64,000 bases of DNA, from assembly GCF_019104745.1 (NCBI RefSeq), contig NZ_JAHRWL010000002.1:756076-820075 (forward strand), in the 5' to 3' direction. Under the pieces are notes generated by a model. The model saw nothing but the letters and a program-made list of their open reading frames with translations, had not been told where the DNA came from and did not search any database. A program made the position numbers and the translations under genes. Positions 21,283-29,177 of the stretch are shown piece after piece; position 1 is the first letter of the stretch; every line of letters starts with the position of its first letter. Source of the stretch: Thalassococcus arenae. GTDB taxonomy: Bacteria > Pseudomonadota > Alphaproteobacteria > Rhodobacterales > Rhodobacteraceae.

Positions 21283-21452
21283 CGGGGGCGCTGCCCCCGT
21301 CGCCGCAAGCGGCGACTCCCCCGGGATATTTTTGAACCAGAGAAGGATTGGACCGCGCCCTACCCTTCTCTGGTTTCAAAATATCCCGGGGAGTTTGAGG
21401 GGTTGGCCCCTCATGCCCGAGGACGCCGCCAAAGGCGGCGGACGAGATGACC
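21283..21452. repeat. Composite intergenic repeat with 28-base inverted arms
   Basis: Between convergent gap and the dctD-like gene sit GGGGGCGCTGCCCCC, GCCGC-AA-GCGGC, and two long arms that are near-perfect reverse complements: 21317-21346 and 21364-21391 (sharing CCCGGGATATTTTTGAACCAGAG with one or two differences). A copy of GAGGGGTTGGCCCCTC and a second GCCGCC-AAA-GGCGGC follow. The T-runs on both strands suggest a bidirectional terminator built from the genome's repeat family. Confidence 0.72.
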
Positions 21453-21474
21453 TGCCGCGCGCAGCGCGTCCGCC

Positions 21475-22809
21475 TTACAGGTAGTCCGACCGCTGCAGCC
21501 CGTATTTGGCCATCTTCTCGTTCAGCGTCCGGCGCGGCAGGCACAGTTCTTCCATCACCGCCGAAATCGCGCCCTTGTGCCGGCGCATCGTGTTGTCGAT
21601 CAGCATCCGTTCGAACGCCTCGACATATTCCTTCAGCGGCTTGCCTTCGGTCGTCATCACCGGTTGCATCTGGTCGTGATCGGACATCAGCAGCGACGCG
21701 ATGGTGCCCTGCCCGCGCCGCGATTGCAGCACCGCGCGTTCGGCCAGGTTGATGAGCTGGCGGATATTGCCGGGCCACGGCGCCTGCAGCAGCTGCGCCG
21801 CCTCCTGCGCCGATACCTGCGGCGCGTCGCAGCCATATTCCTCGGCGAATTGATCCGACAACCGGGTGAACAGCGTCAGGATGTCCTCTCCGCGCGACCG
21901 CAATGGCGGCACGGTGATCTTGAGCGCCGCCAGCCGGTAATAAAGATCGCTGCGCAGCGCGCTTTCGCAGGTGCGCCCTTCGTCCTGCAGGTTGCAGATG
22001 GCCACGATGCGCGTCTCCGGCGGGGTGCCCTGTTCGTTGATGACCGACAAAAGCCGGCCCTGCGCGCTGTCCGACAGCGCCTCGATATCCTCCAGCACCA
22101 ACGTGCCGCCGCGGGCTTCCTCGATCGCCGGCAGTCGGCTGTCCTCGGGCAACATCGGGCCGAACAGCCGCTTCATCAGCGCGTCCTCGTCGAAGGCCGC
22201 GCAGGAAATCAGCACGAATTTCTTGCCCGCCCGCGACCCCACGGCATGCAGCGCATGGGCCACCAGCGTCTTGCCGGTGCCGGTCTCGCCGTCGATCAGC
22301 ACGTGACCGTCGGCCTGGCCCAGGTCCAGGATATCCTCGCGCAGCCGCTCCATGGCCGGGCTTGCGCCGATCAGCTTGCGCATCAGCTGGCCACCGTCGC
22401 CCAGTTCCTTGCGCAGGGCGCGGTTGTCCAGCGTCAGGCGCCGGGCATTGGTGGCCTTCTTGGCCAGTTCCGACATCCGGTCCGGGTTGAACGGCTTTTC
22501 CAGGAAATCGAAGGCGCCGATGCGCATCGCCTCGACCGCCATGGGCACGTCGCCATGGCCGGTGATCATGATGACCGGCAGCGCGCTGTCCGAGCCCATC
22601 AGCTTCTTGAGGAACTGGATGCCGTCCATGCCGGGCATCTTGATATCCGAGATCACGATGCCGGGATAATCGGCCCCCAGCGTGCCAAGCGCCTCTTCTG
22701 CGCTGGCGAAGGTTTCCGTGTCGTAGCCCGACAGCGCCAGCCACTGGCTGATGGATTGGCGCATGTCCTTTTCGTCGTCGACGATGGCGATCTTCATGGC
22801 GTTAGACAT
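21475..22809 (-). CDS. DctD/NtrC-type response regulator lacking the GAFTGA loop
   Basis: A 444-residue response regulator: receiver domain (about 5-120, phosphorylatable Asp in ISDIKMPGMDG), AAA+ domain (about 145-370) with Walker A GETGTGKT, and a C-terminal Fis-type helix-turn-helix (LPRRTLNEKMAKYGL). The GAFTGA segment that contacts sigma-54 is missing: between the LFG and GGTL blocks there are 16 residues instead of about 21 with no GAFTGA-like sequence. The Walker B equivalent reads VLEDIEAL, with Glu and Asp in exchanged order. In Rhodobacter, NtrC lacks GAFTGA and works with sigma-70, so this protein may too. It follows the sensor kinase gene by 4 bases. Confidence 0.88.
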   Translation of the reverse strand: MSNAMKIAIVDDEKDMRQSISQWLALSGYDTETFASAEEALGTLGADYPGIVISDIKMPGMDGIQFLKKLMGSDSALPVIMITGHGDVPMAVEAMRIGAFDFLEKPFNPDRMSELAKKATNARRLTLDNRALRKELGDGGQLMRKLIGASPAMERLREDILDLGQADGHVLIDGETGTGKTLVAHALHAVGSRAGKKFVLISCAAFDEDALMKRLFGPMLPEDSRLPAIEEARGGTLVLEDIEALSDSAQGRLLSVINEQGTPPETRIVAICNLQDEGRTCESALRSDLYYRLAALKITVPPLRSRGEDILTLFTRLSDQFAEEYGCDAPQVSAQEAAQLLQAPWPGNIRQLINLAERAVLQSRRGQGTIASLLMSDHDQMQPVMTTEGKPLKEYVEAFERMLIDNTMRRHKGAISAVMEELCLPRRTLNEKMAKYGLQRSDYL

Positions 22810-22813
22810 CTGC

Positions 22814-24595
22814 TTACTCCGCCGCTTCCTTTGGGGTCTCTATCAATATGGGCAATTGCATCTCGAACACGGCGCCGCCGCGTTCGCCGTTGCGCGCCGT
22901 CAGCCGGCCGCCCAGGTCGTTGACGATACCCGACGAAATGGCAAGGCCCAGCCCCACCCCGTCGCCGGGTTGCTTGGTGGTATAGAACGGTTCGAACAGG
23001 TTATCGAGATCCTCGATCCCGTGACCGTTGTCGCGCACGCTCAGCGTCGCGGTCTCGCCGCTGGCCAGGATGATCTCGACGCGCGGATCCTCGACCGACT
23101 TGGTCGCATCCAGCGCGTTGCGCAGCAGGTTCACCAGCACCTGTTCGATGCGCATCCGGTCGCCCATCACCTTGACCGGCCGGTCCGGCAGGATCCGGGC
23201 GATCTTGACCCGCCGCGCCTTGAGTTGCGGCTCCATCATCGACAGCGCCGAGGCCAGCGCTTCGGCCATGTCGACCGGGCTGAGTTCCTGCTGGCCCTTG
23301 CGGGCATAGGATTTCAGCTGCTGGGTGATCGCGCCCATGCGTTCGATCAGCCCATCGATCCGGGCGAAGGCGGTCAGGGCCTCGTCGGGGCGGTTGCGGC
23401 GCAGCAGCAGCCGGGCGCCGGCGAGATAGGTCTTCATCGCCGCCAGCGGCTGGTTCAACTCGTGGCTGACGGCGGCCGACATCTCGCCCAGAGCGGCCAG
23501 CTTTGAGCTTTGCGCCAGCGTCTGTTCCGCCACGGCAAGGTTTTCCTGAACCCGCTCGCGTTCGGCGATTTCCTGCTGCAACCGCGCGTTCAGCGCCCGC
23601 AATTCCGCCGATTCCCTCTGGAAGAACGCCATGCGCAGCGCCGTCTTGCGGCTGAGCGCGTAGAAGGCCAGCGCCAGCAACAGGGCAAAGGCCATGATTT
23701 CCAGTGCCAGCACGCTGTTCACCCGTTCGCGGACGCTGGCATAGGTGGTGAAGGTCGCCATGTTCCAGCCGCGGAACGGGATGCGGCCGTCGATGCGCAT
23801 CACTGCTTCACCCTGCAGATAGGCATCCCCCGGCGTGGTGGTCCAGTCGGCGGTGGCCTGGATGGCGCGTTCGATCGCGGTGTCGGGCGGCTCGCGTTGC
23901 AAGGCCTCCTGCACGGTCAGGCCGCGCCAGCGCGGTTCGGTCGCCAGGATGATCGTGCCTTGCGAATTGGTCACCAGCACCGCGTCCGAAATCCCCGCCC
24001 AGGCCCGTTCGAACTTGGCAAGGTCGACCTCGACGACGATCACGCCGATGGCGGTGCCCTGGCTTTCCATCCGCCGCGAATAGGTAAAGCTGAACCCCCC
24101 GGCCTCGCGTGCGATCGCGGTGAAGACCGTGGCATTCGACCGCAATGCATCAATGAAATAGGGCTGCGCGCGATGCTGTTCGCCCAGCCGGTTCCGGTCG
24201 GTCGCGGCGACGGTGCGGCCATCGCGATCAAGCAACATCAACGAAGCCGCGCCGATCTCGTCGACATAGGAAATCAGACGCTGCGAGCTTTGCGAATAAT
24301 CCGCGGCGTTCAGCGCCCCGATCAGCGCCGGATCCCGCGACAATAGTTGCGGCACGATGGCGTTGCGGCGCAATTCGGACACCAGGTTGCCGGAATACAG
24401 CGCCAGCCGCAGTTCGGCGCGATTGCGGGTCGTCTCGGTAAAGCGGTCGGTCAGCAGGCTGTTGGTGATCCACACCGTCGCCACCGCCAGCGCGACCAGA
24501 GCGATCAGCGCCGCGCGCACCCGCCAGCTCAGCGGGCCGCTGCGACGGTCGTCGCTCGCCTTGTCCGAAGTTCGGGTGTCAGAAGCCCTGGCCAT
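22814..24595 (-). CDS. DctB-like sensor histidine kinase
   Basis: A 593-residue membrane sensor kinase. An N-terminal helix (about 27-47) and a second (about 300-318) enclose a periplasmic double-Cache-like sensor region with the FSFTYSR block; a coiled-coil linker (about 325-370) leads to the HisKA domain with SHELNQPLAAM (phosphoacceptor His in this motif) and a GHKL ATPase domain with NLLRNALDA, DNGHGI and GVGLGLAISSGI. This layout equals DctB of the C4-dicarboxylate sensors. It is cotranscribed with the response regulator downstream. No dctPQM transport genes are in the window, so the signal and target are not established. Confidence 0.86.
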   Translation of the reverse strand: MARASDTRTSDKASDDRRSGPLSWRVRAALIALVALAVATVWITNSLLTDRFTETTRNRAELRLALYSGNLVSELRRNAIVPQLLSRDPALIGALNAADYSQSSQRLISYVDEIGAASLMLLDRDGRTVAATDRNRLGEQHRAQPYFIDALRSNATVFTAIAREAGGFSFTYSRRMESQGTAIGVIVVEVDLAKFERAWAGISDAVLVTNSQGTIILATEPRWRGLTVQEALQREPPDTAIERAIQATADWTTTPGDAYLQGEAVMRIDGRIPFRGWNMATFTTYASVRERVNSVLALEIMAFALLLALAFYALSRKTALRMAFFQRESAELRALNARLQQEIAERERVQENLAVAEQTLAQSSKLAALGEMSAAVSHELNQPLAAMKTYLAGARLLLRRNRPDEALTAFARIDGLIERMGAITQQLKSYARKGQQELSPVDMAEALASALSMMEPQLKARRVKIARILPDRPVKVMGDRMRIEQVLVNLLRNALDATKSVEDPRVEIILASGETATLSVRDNGHGIEDLDNLFEPFYTTKQPGDGVGLGLAISSGIVNDLGGRLTARNGERGGAVFEMQLPILIETPKEAAE

Positions 24596-24630
24596 GCCCG
24601 AACCTAAGGCGCGGCGCGGGCCGGCTCAAG

Positions 24631-25299
24631 TCACGCGGCCGTCAGCGCTGCCGCAAGATCGGCGAAAACGCGCGCACCATCGGTGTTGCCATGGGCCGGT
24701 TCCGAGGCCCGCTCGGGATGCGGCATCATGCCCAGAACGCGGCGGTTGTCGGACAGGATGCCGGCGATGTCGCGGTCGGCGCCGTTGGGATTGTCGGTGT
24801 ATCGAAACGCCACGCGCCCGTCGCCTTCCAGCCGGTCCAGCGTCGCGGCGTCGGCGGTGTAGTTGCCGTCATGGTGCGCGATGGGCAGCGCGATCCGCTC
24901 GCCAGCCGCATAGGCGCGGGTGAACACGCTCTGCGTTTCGGCCACTTCCAGGCCGACGGTCCGGCAGATGTATTTCAACCCGGCATTGCGCAGCAGCGCA
25001 CCGGGCAGGATCTTGGTTTCGGTCAGCACCTGGAAACCGTTGCAGACCCCCAGAACATAACCGCCGCGCGCGGCATGGGCGGCCACTTCGCGGCAGATCG
25101 GCGAATTCGCGGCGATGGCGCCGCAGCGCAGGTAATCGCCAAAGGAAAAGCCGCCCGGCAGCCCGACGATGTCGACACCGGCGGGCAGCGCGGTATCCTT
25201 GTGCCAGACCATGTCCACCTGCAGCCCCGCACGCTCGAAGGCGACGGCCATGTCGCGGTCGCAATTGGATCCGGGAAACACGATGACGGCGGCTTTCAT
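24631..25299 (-). CDS. purQ: Phosphoribosylformylglycinamidine synthase I (glutaminase subunit)
   Basis: PurQ hydrolyses glutamine and channels ammonia to PurL. The 222-residue protein is a class I glutamine amidotransferase: FPGSNCDRD at the N-terminus, [15 protein letters not shown], the nucleophile cysteine in GVCNGFQVL, and the catalytic His/Glu pair in [11 protein letters not shown] 25299 (MKAAVIV) follows an AGGAGTGTG. It is part of the purC-purS-[DUF3592]-purQ run, but 395 bases without a gene separate it from the DUF3592 gene upstream. Confidence 0.97.
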   Translation of the reverse strand: MKAAVIVFPGSNCDRDMAVAFERAGLQVDMVWHKDTALPAGVDIVGLPGGFSFGDYLRCGAIAANSPICREVAAHAARGGYVLGVCNGFQVLTETKILPGALLRNAGLKYICRTVGLEVAETQSVFTRAYAAGERIALPIAHHDGNYTADAATLDRLEGDGRVAFRYTDNPNGADRDIAGILSDNRRVLGMMPHPERASEPAHGNTDGARVFADLAAALTAA

Positions 25300-25694
25300 C
25301 GGCACACACTCCTGTCGCTGCATGGCCCGCTTGTGACCGCCTTCGCGCATTATTGCAAGGGTTCGCCCGCTTCGACCTTGGGTGTCCGCTGTGCGGGACG
25401 AAGGGGACGGTCGGCCAAAGGCGTGCCTTGGCCCGGAATCAAGGGCGAAGCCCGCCGGGCCGCGCCCTCGCTCCCCCTTGGGAGGGCGCATTCGCGACGC
25501 CGCACACCCGCACAACCGCGGGAGGTTGGTGGGACCATAAACCGGCGACAACAGCCGTCGAGAGCGCCCACCCGAGGGAGGGCGCGGCCCTACGTTGCTC
25601 CGGCCTTCACCGTCCGCTCCGGGCTCGAACCGGCCATTCATCGTCATGTCCCTGCGCTACGCGATCGGTTGTCCCGCCCCGCGAAAGCCAGCCG
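25300..25694. other. 395-base gap inside the purC-S-Q run, with a large inverted repeat
   Basis: No credible gene is present. Arms GGGCCGCGCCCTCGCTCCC (25457-25475) and GGGAGGGCGCGGCCC (25576-25590) are near reverse complements about 100 bases apart, so the RNA could fold into a large stem. The rest is GC-rich with no ribosome-binding site of note except that of purQ. Confidence 0.5.
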
Positions 25695-26198
25695 TCACCC
25701 TGCCCGTAGCCAGCGCAAAATGCCGGCGTGAACGACCAGCGCCGGCAGGATCAGCACCAGGCCGATGCCCAGCACGATCTGCCCGGCCAGCCAATTGTGC
25801 CGGCCCGGCACGATCACGTCGCGGTCGGAGCCTGGAAAGACCAGGATGTCGTGCGTGCTGCCCACCGGAAAATCCAGTTCTGCCGCGGCCATGTTGGACG
25901 ACGCCCCGGCCAGGCCATCGCCGTCGGGATAGGAAAACACCGGTGCATAGATGCGGCCCGAGGCGAAGGGCGCGTTGTTCGGCCAGTCATAGACCCGAAC
26001 CACCGTGCCGGTGACGCGGGTGGCCCGCGCATGATCCAGCGCCTGCAGGCCCAGTTCGGCCAAACCGCCCAGCACGAAGCCCGCGGGCAGCAGCCACAGC
26101 AGAACCCAACCCTGCCAGCTGACCGCGCGCCGGGGTGCCCTGCGCCATGGCCAGGGCCCGTTTTCGGTCGGAAAGACCCGGTCGATCCAACCGCGCAC
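25695..26198 (-). CDS. DUF3592-type membrane protein
   Basis: A 167-residue protein with two hydrophobic segments (about residues 30-50 and 139-160) flanking a soluble beta-rich region that holds the DUF3592-like pattern (GTVVRVYDW...APVFSYPDGDG...FPVGSTHDILVFPGSD). Both ends face the cytoplasm by charge, placing the middle outside. It begins with a GTG four bases after the purS stop, so it is translated directly behind purS. The biochemical role of DUF3592 proteins is unknown. Its insertion between purS and purQ has no evident purine connection. Confidence 0.78.
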   Translation of the reverse strand: MRGWIDRVFPTENGPWPWRRAPRRAVSWQGWVLLWLLPAGFVLGGLAELGLQALDHARATRVTGTVVRVYDWPNNAPFASGRIYAPVFSYPDGDGLAGASSNMAAAELDFPVGSTHDILVFPGSDRDVIVPGRHNWLAGQIVLGIGLVLILPALVVHAGILRWLRAG

Positions 26199-26202
26199 CG
26201 CG

Positions 26203-26433
26203 TCAGGCCATTTCGATCCGGTAGCTTTCGATCACGGTATTGGCCAGCAGCTTTTCACACATCTGCCGGACGGTGTCTTCCGTCGTGCCCTCGGCCAGGT
26301 CCAGTTCGATCACCTTGCCCTGACGCACGCCTTGCACGCCGCCAAAACCGAGACTGCCAAGCGCGTGGCGCACGGCCTCGCCCTGCGGGTCCAGCACGCC
26401 GTCCTTGAGCATCACGTGAACTCTTGCCTTCAT
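26203..26433 (-). CDS. purS: Phosphoribosylformylglycinamidine synthase subunit PurS
   Basis: A 76-residue PurS, the small dimeric subunit that docks PurQ to the small PurL. The family pattern is clear: ARVHVMLKDGVLDPQGEAV at the N-terminus, HALGSLGFGGVQGVRQGKVIEL, and a C-terminal MCEKLLANTVIESYRIE. Full length. It starts 23 bases behind the purC stop and ends four bases before the DUF3592 GTG, consistent with one transcript running purC-purS-DUF3592-purQ. ATG 26433. Confidence 0.96.
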   Translation of the reverse strand: MKARVHVMLKDGVLDPQGEAVRHALGSLGFGGVQGVRQGKVIELDLAEGTTEDTVRQMCEKLLANTVIESYRIEMA

Positions 26434-26456
26434 GGCCTTGTCTCCGCAGGGTATTT

Positions 26457-27218
26457 TCAGTTTATCAGTTTCGGCTTGGAAAGATGGGTCGCCTGTTTCG
26501 GCATCACGCCCAGCCGCCGCGCCACCTCGGTATAGGCATCGGTCAGGTTGCCCAGATCGCGGCGGAACACGTCCTTGTCCAGCTTGCGGCCGGATTCGAT
26601 GTCCCACAGCCGGCAACTGTCGGGGCTGATTTCGTCGGCGACGACCAGGCGCTGGAAATCGCCGTCATAGATGCGGCCGATCTCGATCTTGAAATCCACC
26701 AGCCGGATTCCGACGCCGTACATCAGGCCGGACAGGTAATCGTTGACCCGCAGCGCCAGGCTCAGGATGTCGTCCATGTCCTGCTGGCCGGCCCAGCCGA
26801 AGGCGGCGATGTGTTCCTCGGTGACCAGCGGATCGCCCAGCTTGTCGTCCTTGTAGTAGTATTCGACGATCGGCCGCGGCAGCGCCGTGCCCTCCTCGAT
26901 GCCCAGCCGCTTGGACATCGACCCGGCGGCGTAGTTGCGCACCACCACCTCGAGCGGAATGATCTCGCAGGCGCGGACCAGCTGTTCGCGCATGTTCAGC
27001 CGCTTGATGAAATGCGTGGGCACCCCGATCGCGTTCAGGCCGGTCATGAAATATTCGCTCAGCCGGTTGTTCAGCACGCCCTTGCCGTCGATCACGTCCT
27101 TTTTCTGGGCGTTGAACGCGGTGGCGTCGTCCTTGAAATACTGAACGATGGTGCCCGGTTCGGGGCCTTCATACAGGATCTTGGCCTTGCCTTCGTAGAT
27201 TTTCTTGCGCCGCGCCAT
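26457..27218 (-). CDS. purC: Phosphoribosylaminoimidazole-succinocarboxamide (SAICAR) synthase
   Basis: PurC joins CAIR and aspartate with ATP in purine synthesis. The 253-residue protein has [12 protein letters not shown] near the N-terminus, the substrate-binding [12 protein letters not shown], the [17 protein letters not shown] signature, and DFKIEIGR and [13 protein letters not shown] blocks. Length matches bacterial PurC. ATG 27218 ([10 protein letters not shown]) was taken because the family begins here; a 14-residue upstream extension is open but lacks a ribosome site. First gene of the pur run. Confidence 0.97.
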   Translation of the reverse strand: MARRKKIYEGKAKILYEGPEPGTIVQYFKDDATAFNAQKKDVIDGKGVLNNRLSEYFMTGLNAIGVPTHFIKRLNMREQLVRACEIIPLEVVVRNYAAGSMSKRLGIEEGTALPRPIVEYYYKDDKLGDPLVTEEHIAAFGWAGQQDMDDILSLALRVNDYLSGLMYGVGIRLVDFKIEIGRIYDGDFQRLVVADEISPDSCRLWDIESGRKLDKDVFRRDLGNLTDAYTEVARRLGVMPKQATHLSKPKLIN

Positions 27219-27388
27219 GGGTCGGGCCTTTCGCTCAGGGGGACTCGGGGCGCGCGTCAAGAACGGCCCCGAAGTGGCGCCCTCTTACGGCATGGGGGGC
27301 TTTGTCGCAAGCGCCGCCCGGGACTTGCGCGCGCCGCACCGCTGCCGCATATGCAAGGAAGACGTAGCAACACCCCAGGGAGGCCGCC

Positions 27389-27703
27389 ATGACCACCTTT
27401 GACGACCGCGAAAGCGCGTTCGAGAACAAGTTCGCCCACGACGAAGAGATGAAATTCAAAGCCGAAGCGCGCCGCAACAAGCTGCTGGGCCTCTGGGCCG
27501 CCGAGCTGCTGGGCAAGTCCGGCGATGACGCCGCCGCCTATGCGCGCGAAGTCGTGAAGGCCGATTTCGAAGAGGCCGGCCACGAGGACGTCGTGCGCAA
27601 GGTCGCCGGCGATCTGGGCGACAAGTCGACCCCTGACCAGATCCGCGCCAAGATGGATGAATTGCTGATCGTGGCCAAGGGCCAGCTTCTGAAAGAAAGC
27701 TGA
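27389..27703 (+). CDS. F1-ATPase zeta subunit (DUF1476), ATPase inhibitor
   Basis: A 104-residue DUF1476 protein homologous to the zeta subunit described for Paracoccus denitrificans F1FO-ATPase. Zeta inserts its N-terminal helix into F1 and blocks ATP hydrolysis, as mitochondrial IF1 does. The N-terminal inhibitory region FDDRESAFENKFAHDEE (residues 4-20) and the helical core with RRNKLLGLWAAELLG are both present. ATG 27389 is preceded by CAGGGAGG. It is an independent gene, not beside atp genes here, which is the usual situation in alphaproteobacteria. Confidence 0.92.
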   Translation: MTTFDDRESAFENKFAHDEEMKFKAEARRNKLLGLWAAELLGKSGDDAAAYAREVVKADFEEAGHEDVVRKVAGDLGDKSTPDQIRAKMDELLIVAKGQLLKES

Positions 27704-27743
27704 CCGTCCGCGCGCCCCGACCTTCGGGGGGCCGGCCGTTTCG

Positions 27744-28100
27744 ATGCGCCCCGTCATCCGCACCGCCCCGCTGCTTGCCGCGCTGGCCACCGGCGCCGCG
27801 GGCGGCGATCCCACGCCGGACTTGTCCTGTCGCGGCGACGATCCCGCCTGGCAACTGGTGCTGGACGGCACGACGGCCGTGCTGGATTTCGGCATCCGTA
27901 CGGAAATGGACATCCCGCACGAGGCCGCCGCCGAGAACCGAGACTGGCCGCGCGCGCTGACGCTGGTGGGCATGCGCGACAGCGGCATCGTGATCCTGAC
28001 GCCGCGGACCTGCGGGGACGCCCCGTTCGAGGCGCTGTTGCTGACCCAGCGGGGCACCACGCCGATCCTGCTGTCGGGCTGCTGCCGTCCGTTGCGCTGA
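27744..28100 (+). CDS. Secreted small protein, COG3650-like
   Basis: A 118-residue protein with a short hydrophobic N-terminal signal (about residues 6-20). The mature part has LSCRGDDPAWQLVLDG and a C-terminal GCCRP, with another cysteine in RTCGD. This matches the pattern of COG3650-type proteins (CxGxxPxW... with a LxGCC end), which are small periplasmic or membrane-attached proteins of unknown role. Four cysteines in a periplasmic setting suggest disulfides. The gene follows the zeta subunit by 40 bases in the same direction. Function unknown. Confidence 0.65.
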   Translation: MRPVIRTAPLLAALATGAAGGDPTPDLSCRGDDPAWQLVLDGTTAVLDFGIRTEMDIPHEAAAENRDWPRALTLVGMRDSGIVILTPRTCGDAPFEALLLTQRGTTPILLSGCCRPLR

Positions 28101-28172
28101 CATGTCGTGACGCGGGGCTTGCCAAGCGCGCCGCGGTGGACGAAACCGGGCGGCGGAAACCCGGGGTCCAGC

Positions 28173-29057
28173 ATGTCCGACACTCTCAAAGCCTGTGCCT
28201 GGATGATCGGCGCCATCGTGTCCTTCACCTCGATGGCGGTGGCCGGGCGCGCGGTCAGCCTCGACCTGGATACGTTCGAGATCATGCTGTTCCGGTCACT
28301 GATCGGTATCGTGCTGGTGCTGGCGGTCAGCAGCCTGGCGGGCACCCGGCGCCAGATCCGGGCGCAGCGTCTGGGCCTGCACGGGATGCGCAACATCAGC
28401 CATTTCGCCGGGCAGAACCTGTGGTTCTACGCCATCACCGTGATCCCGCTGGCGCAGGTGTTCGCGCTGGAATTCACCTCGCCGATCTGGGCGATGCTGC
28501 TGTCGCCGCTGGTGCTGGGCGAACGGCTGACGCGGCCGCGGGTGCTGGCGGCGGTGATCGGTTTCGCGGGCATCCTGATCATCACCCGCCCCAGCCCCGA
28601 AAGCCTGAATGCCGGGGTGCTGGCCGCGGCGCTGGCCGCCATCGGGTTCGCCGGATCGGCGGTGTTCACGCGCAGATTGACCCGGACCGAGACGATCACC
28701 AGCATCCTGTTCTGGCTGACGGTGATGCAGGCGGCGTTCGGGCTGCTCTGTGCCGGGATCGACGGCGACATCGCCCTGCCCGCCGCCGCCAGCTGGCCCT
28801 GGGTCGCGCTGATCGCGGTGGCCGGGCTGGTCGCGCATTTCTGCCTGACATCGGCATTGCGCCTGGCGCCCGCGACGGTGGTGATGCCCATCGATTTCAC
28901 CCGACTGCCGGTGATCGTCGTCGTGGGCATGCTGCTATACGCCGAACCGTTCGAACCGGCCGTCCTGCTGGGCGCCCTGGTCATCTTCGCGGCCAACTAT
29001 TTCAACATCTGGAGCGAGACCCGAACCCGCCCCGCCGGCGCGCCCCGCAAGGTGTGA
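28173..29057 (+). CDS. EamA-family drug/metabolite transporter
   Basis: A 294-residue inner-membrane protein with ten hydrophobic segments in two EamA repeats (about residues 7-140 and 148-280), the DMT superfamily layout of RhaT/YdcZ-type exporters. The second helix region contains FRSLIGI, the third GQNLWFYA and the fourth FTSPIWAMLLSPLVLGERL, which is the conserved EamA motif. Substrates of this family cannot be read from sequence. ATG 28173 with upstream GGGGTCC is a weak ribosome site. A distant relative lies 2.4 kb downstream. Confidence 0.88.
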   Translation: MSDTLKACAWMIGAIVSFTSMAVAGRAVSLDLDTFEIMLFRSLIGIVLVLAVSSLAGTRRQIRAQRLGLHGMRNISHFAGQNLWFYAITVIPLAQVFALEFTSPIWAMLLSPLVLGERLTRPRVLAAVIGFAGILIITRPSPESLNAGVLAAALAAIGFAGSAVFTRRLTRTETITSILFWLTVMQAAFGLLCAGIDGDIALPAAASWPWVALIAVAGLVAHFCLTSALRLAPATVVMPIDFTRLPVIVVVGMLLYAEPFEPAVLLGALVIFAANYFNIWSETRTRPAGAPRKV

Positions 29058-29064
29058 CCGAATC

Positions 29065-29138
29065 GTGACGCTGCGTCGCGTCACGTCAGGCTGACGTTCC
29101 GTCAAAGATTGACCGAAAGCCCCCCCTCTCACTACGGT
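29065..29138 (+). promoter_or_regulatory. Nested palindromes and promoter ahead of the FadL-like gene
   Basis: Three inverted repeats occur in sequence: GTGACGC-6 nt-GCGTCAC (29065-29084), ACGTCAG-G-CTGACGT (29083-29097, perfect) and GTCAA-AGA-TTGAC (29101-29113). TTGACC (29109-29114) with TACGGT (29133-29138, 18-base spacer) may be the promoter, so the third palindrome overlaps its -35. The layout is typical of a repressible or inducible gene; the regulator is not known. Confidence 0.5.
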
Positions 29139-29177
29139 TGAGCCGAGGAGACACCCGCTAGGGATGAGGGACAAATC

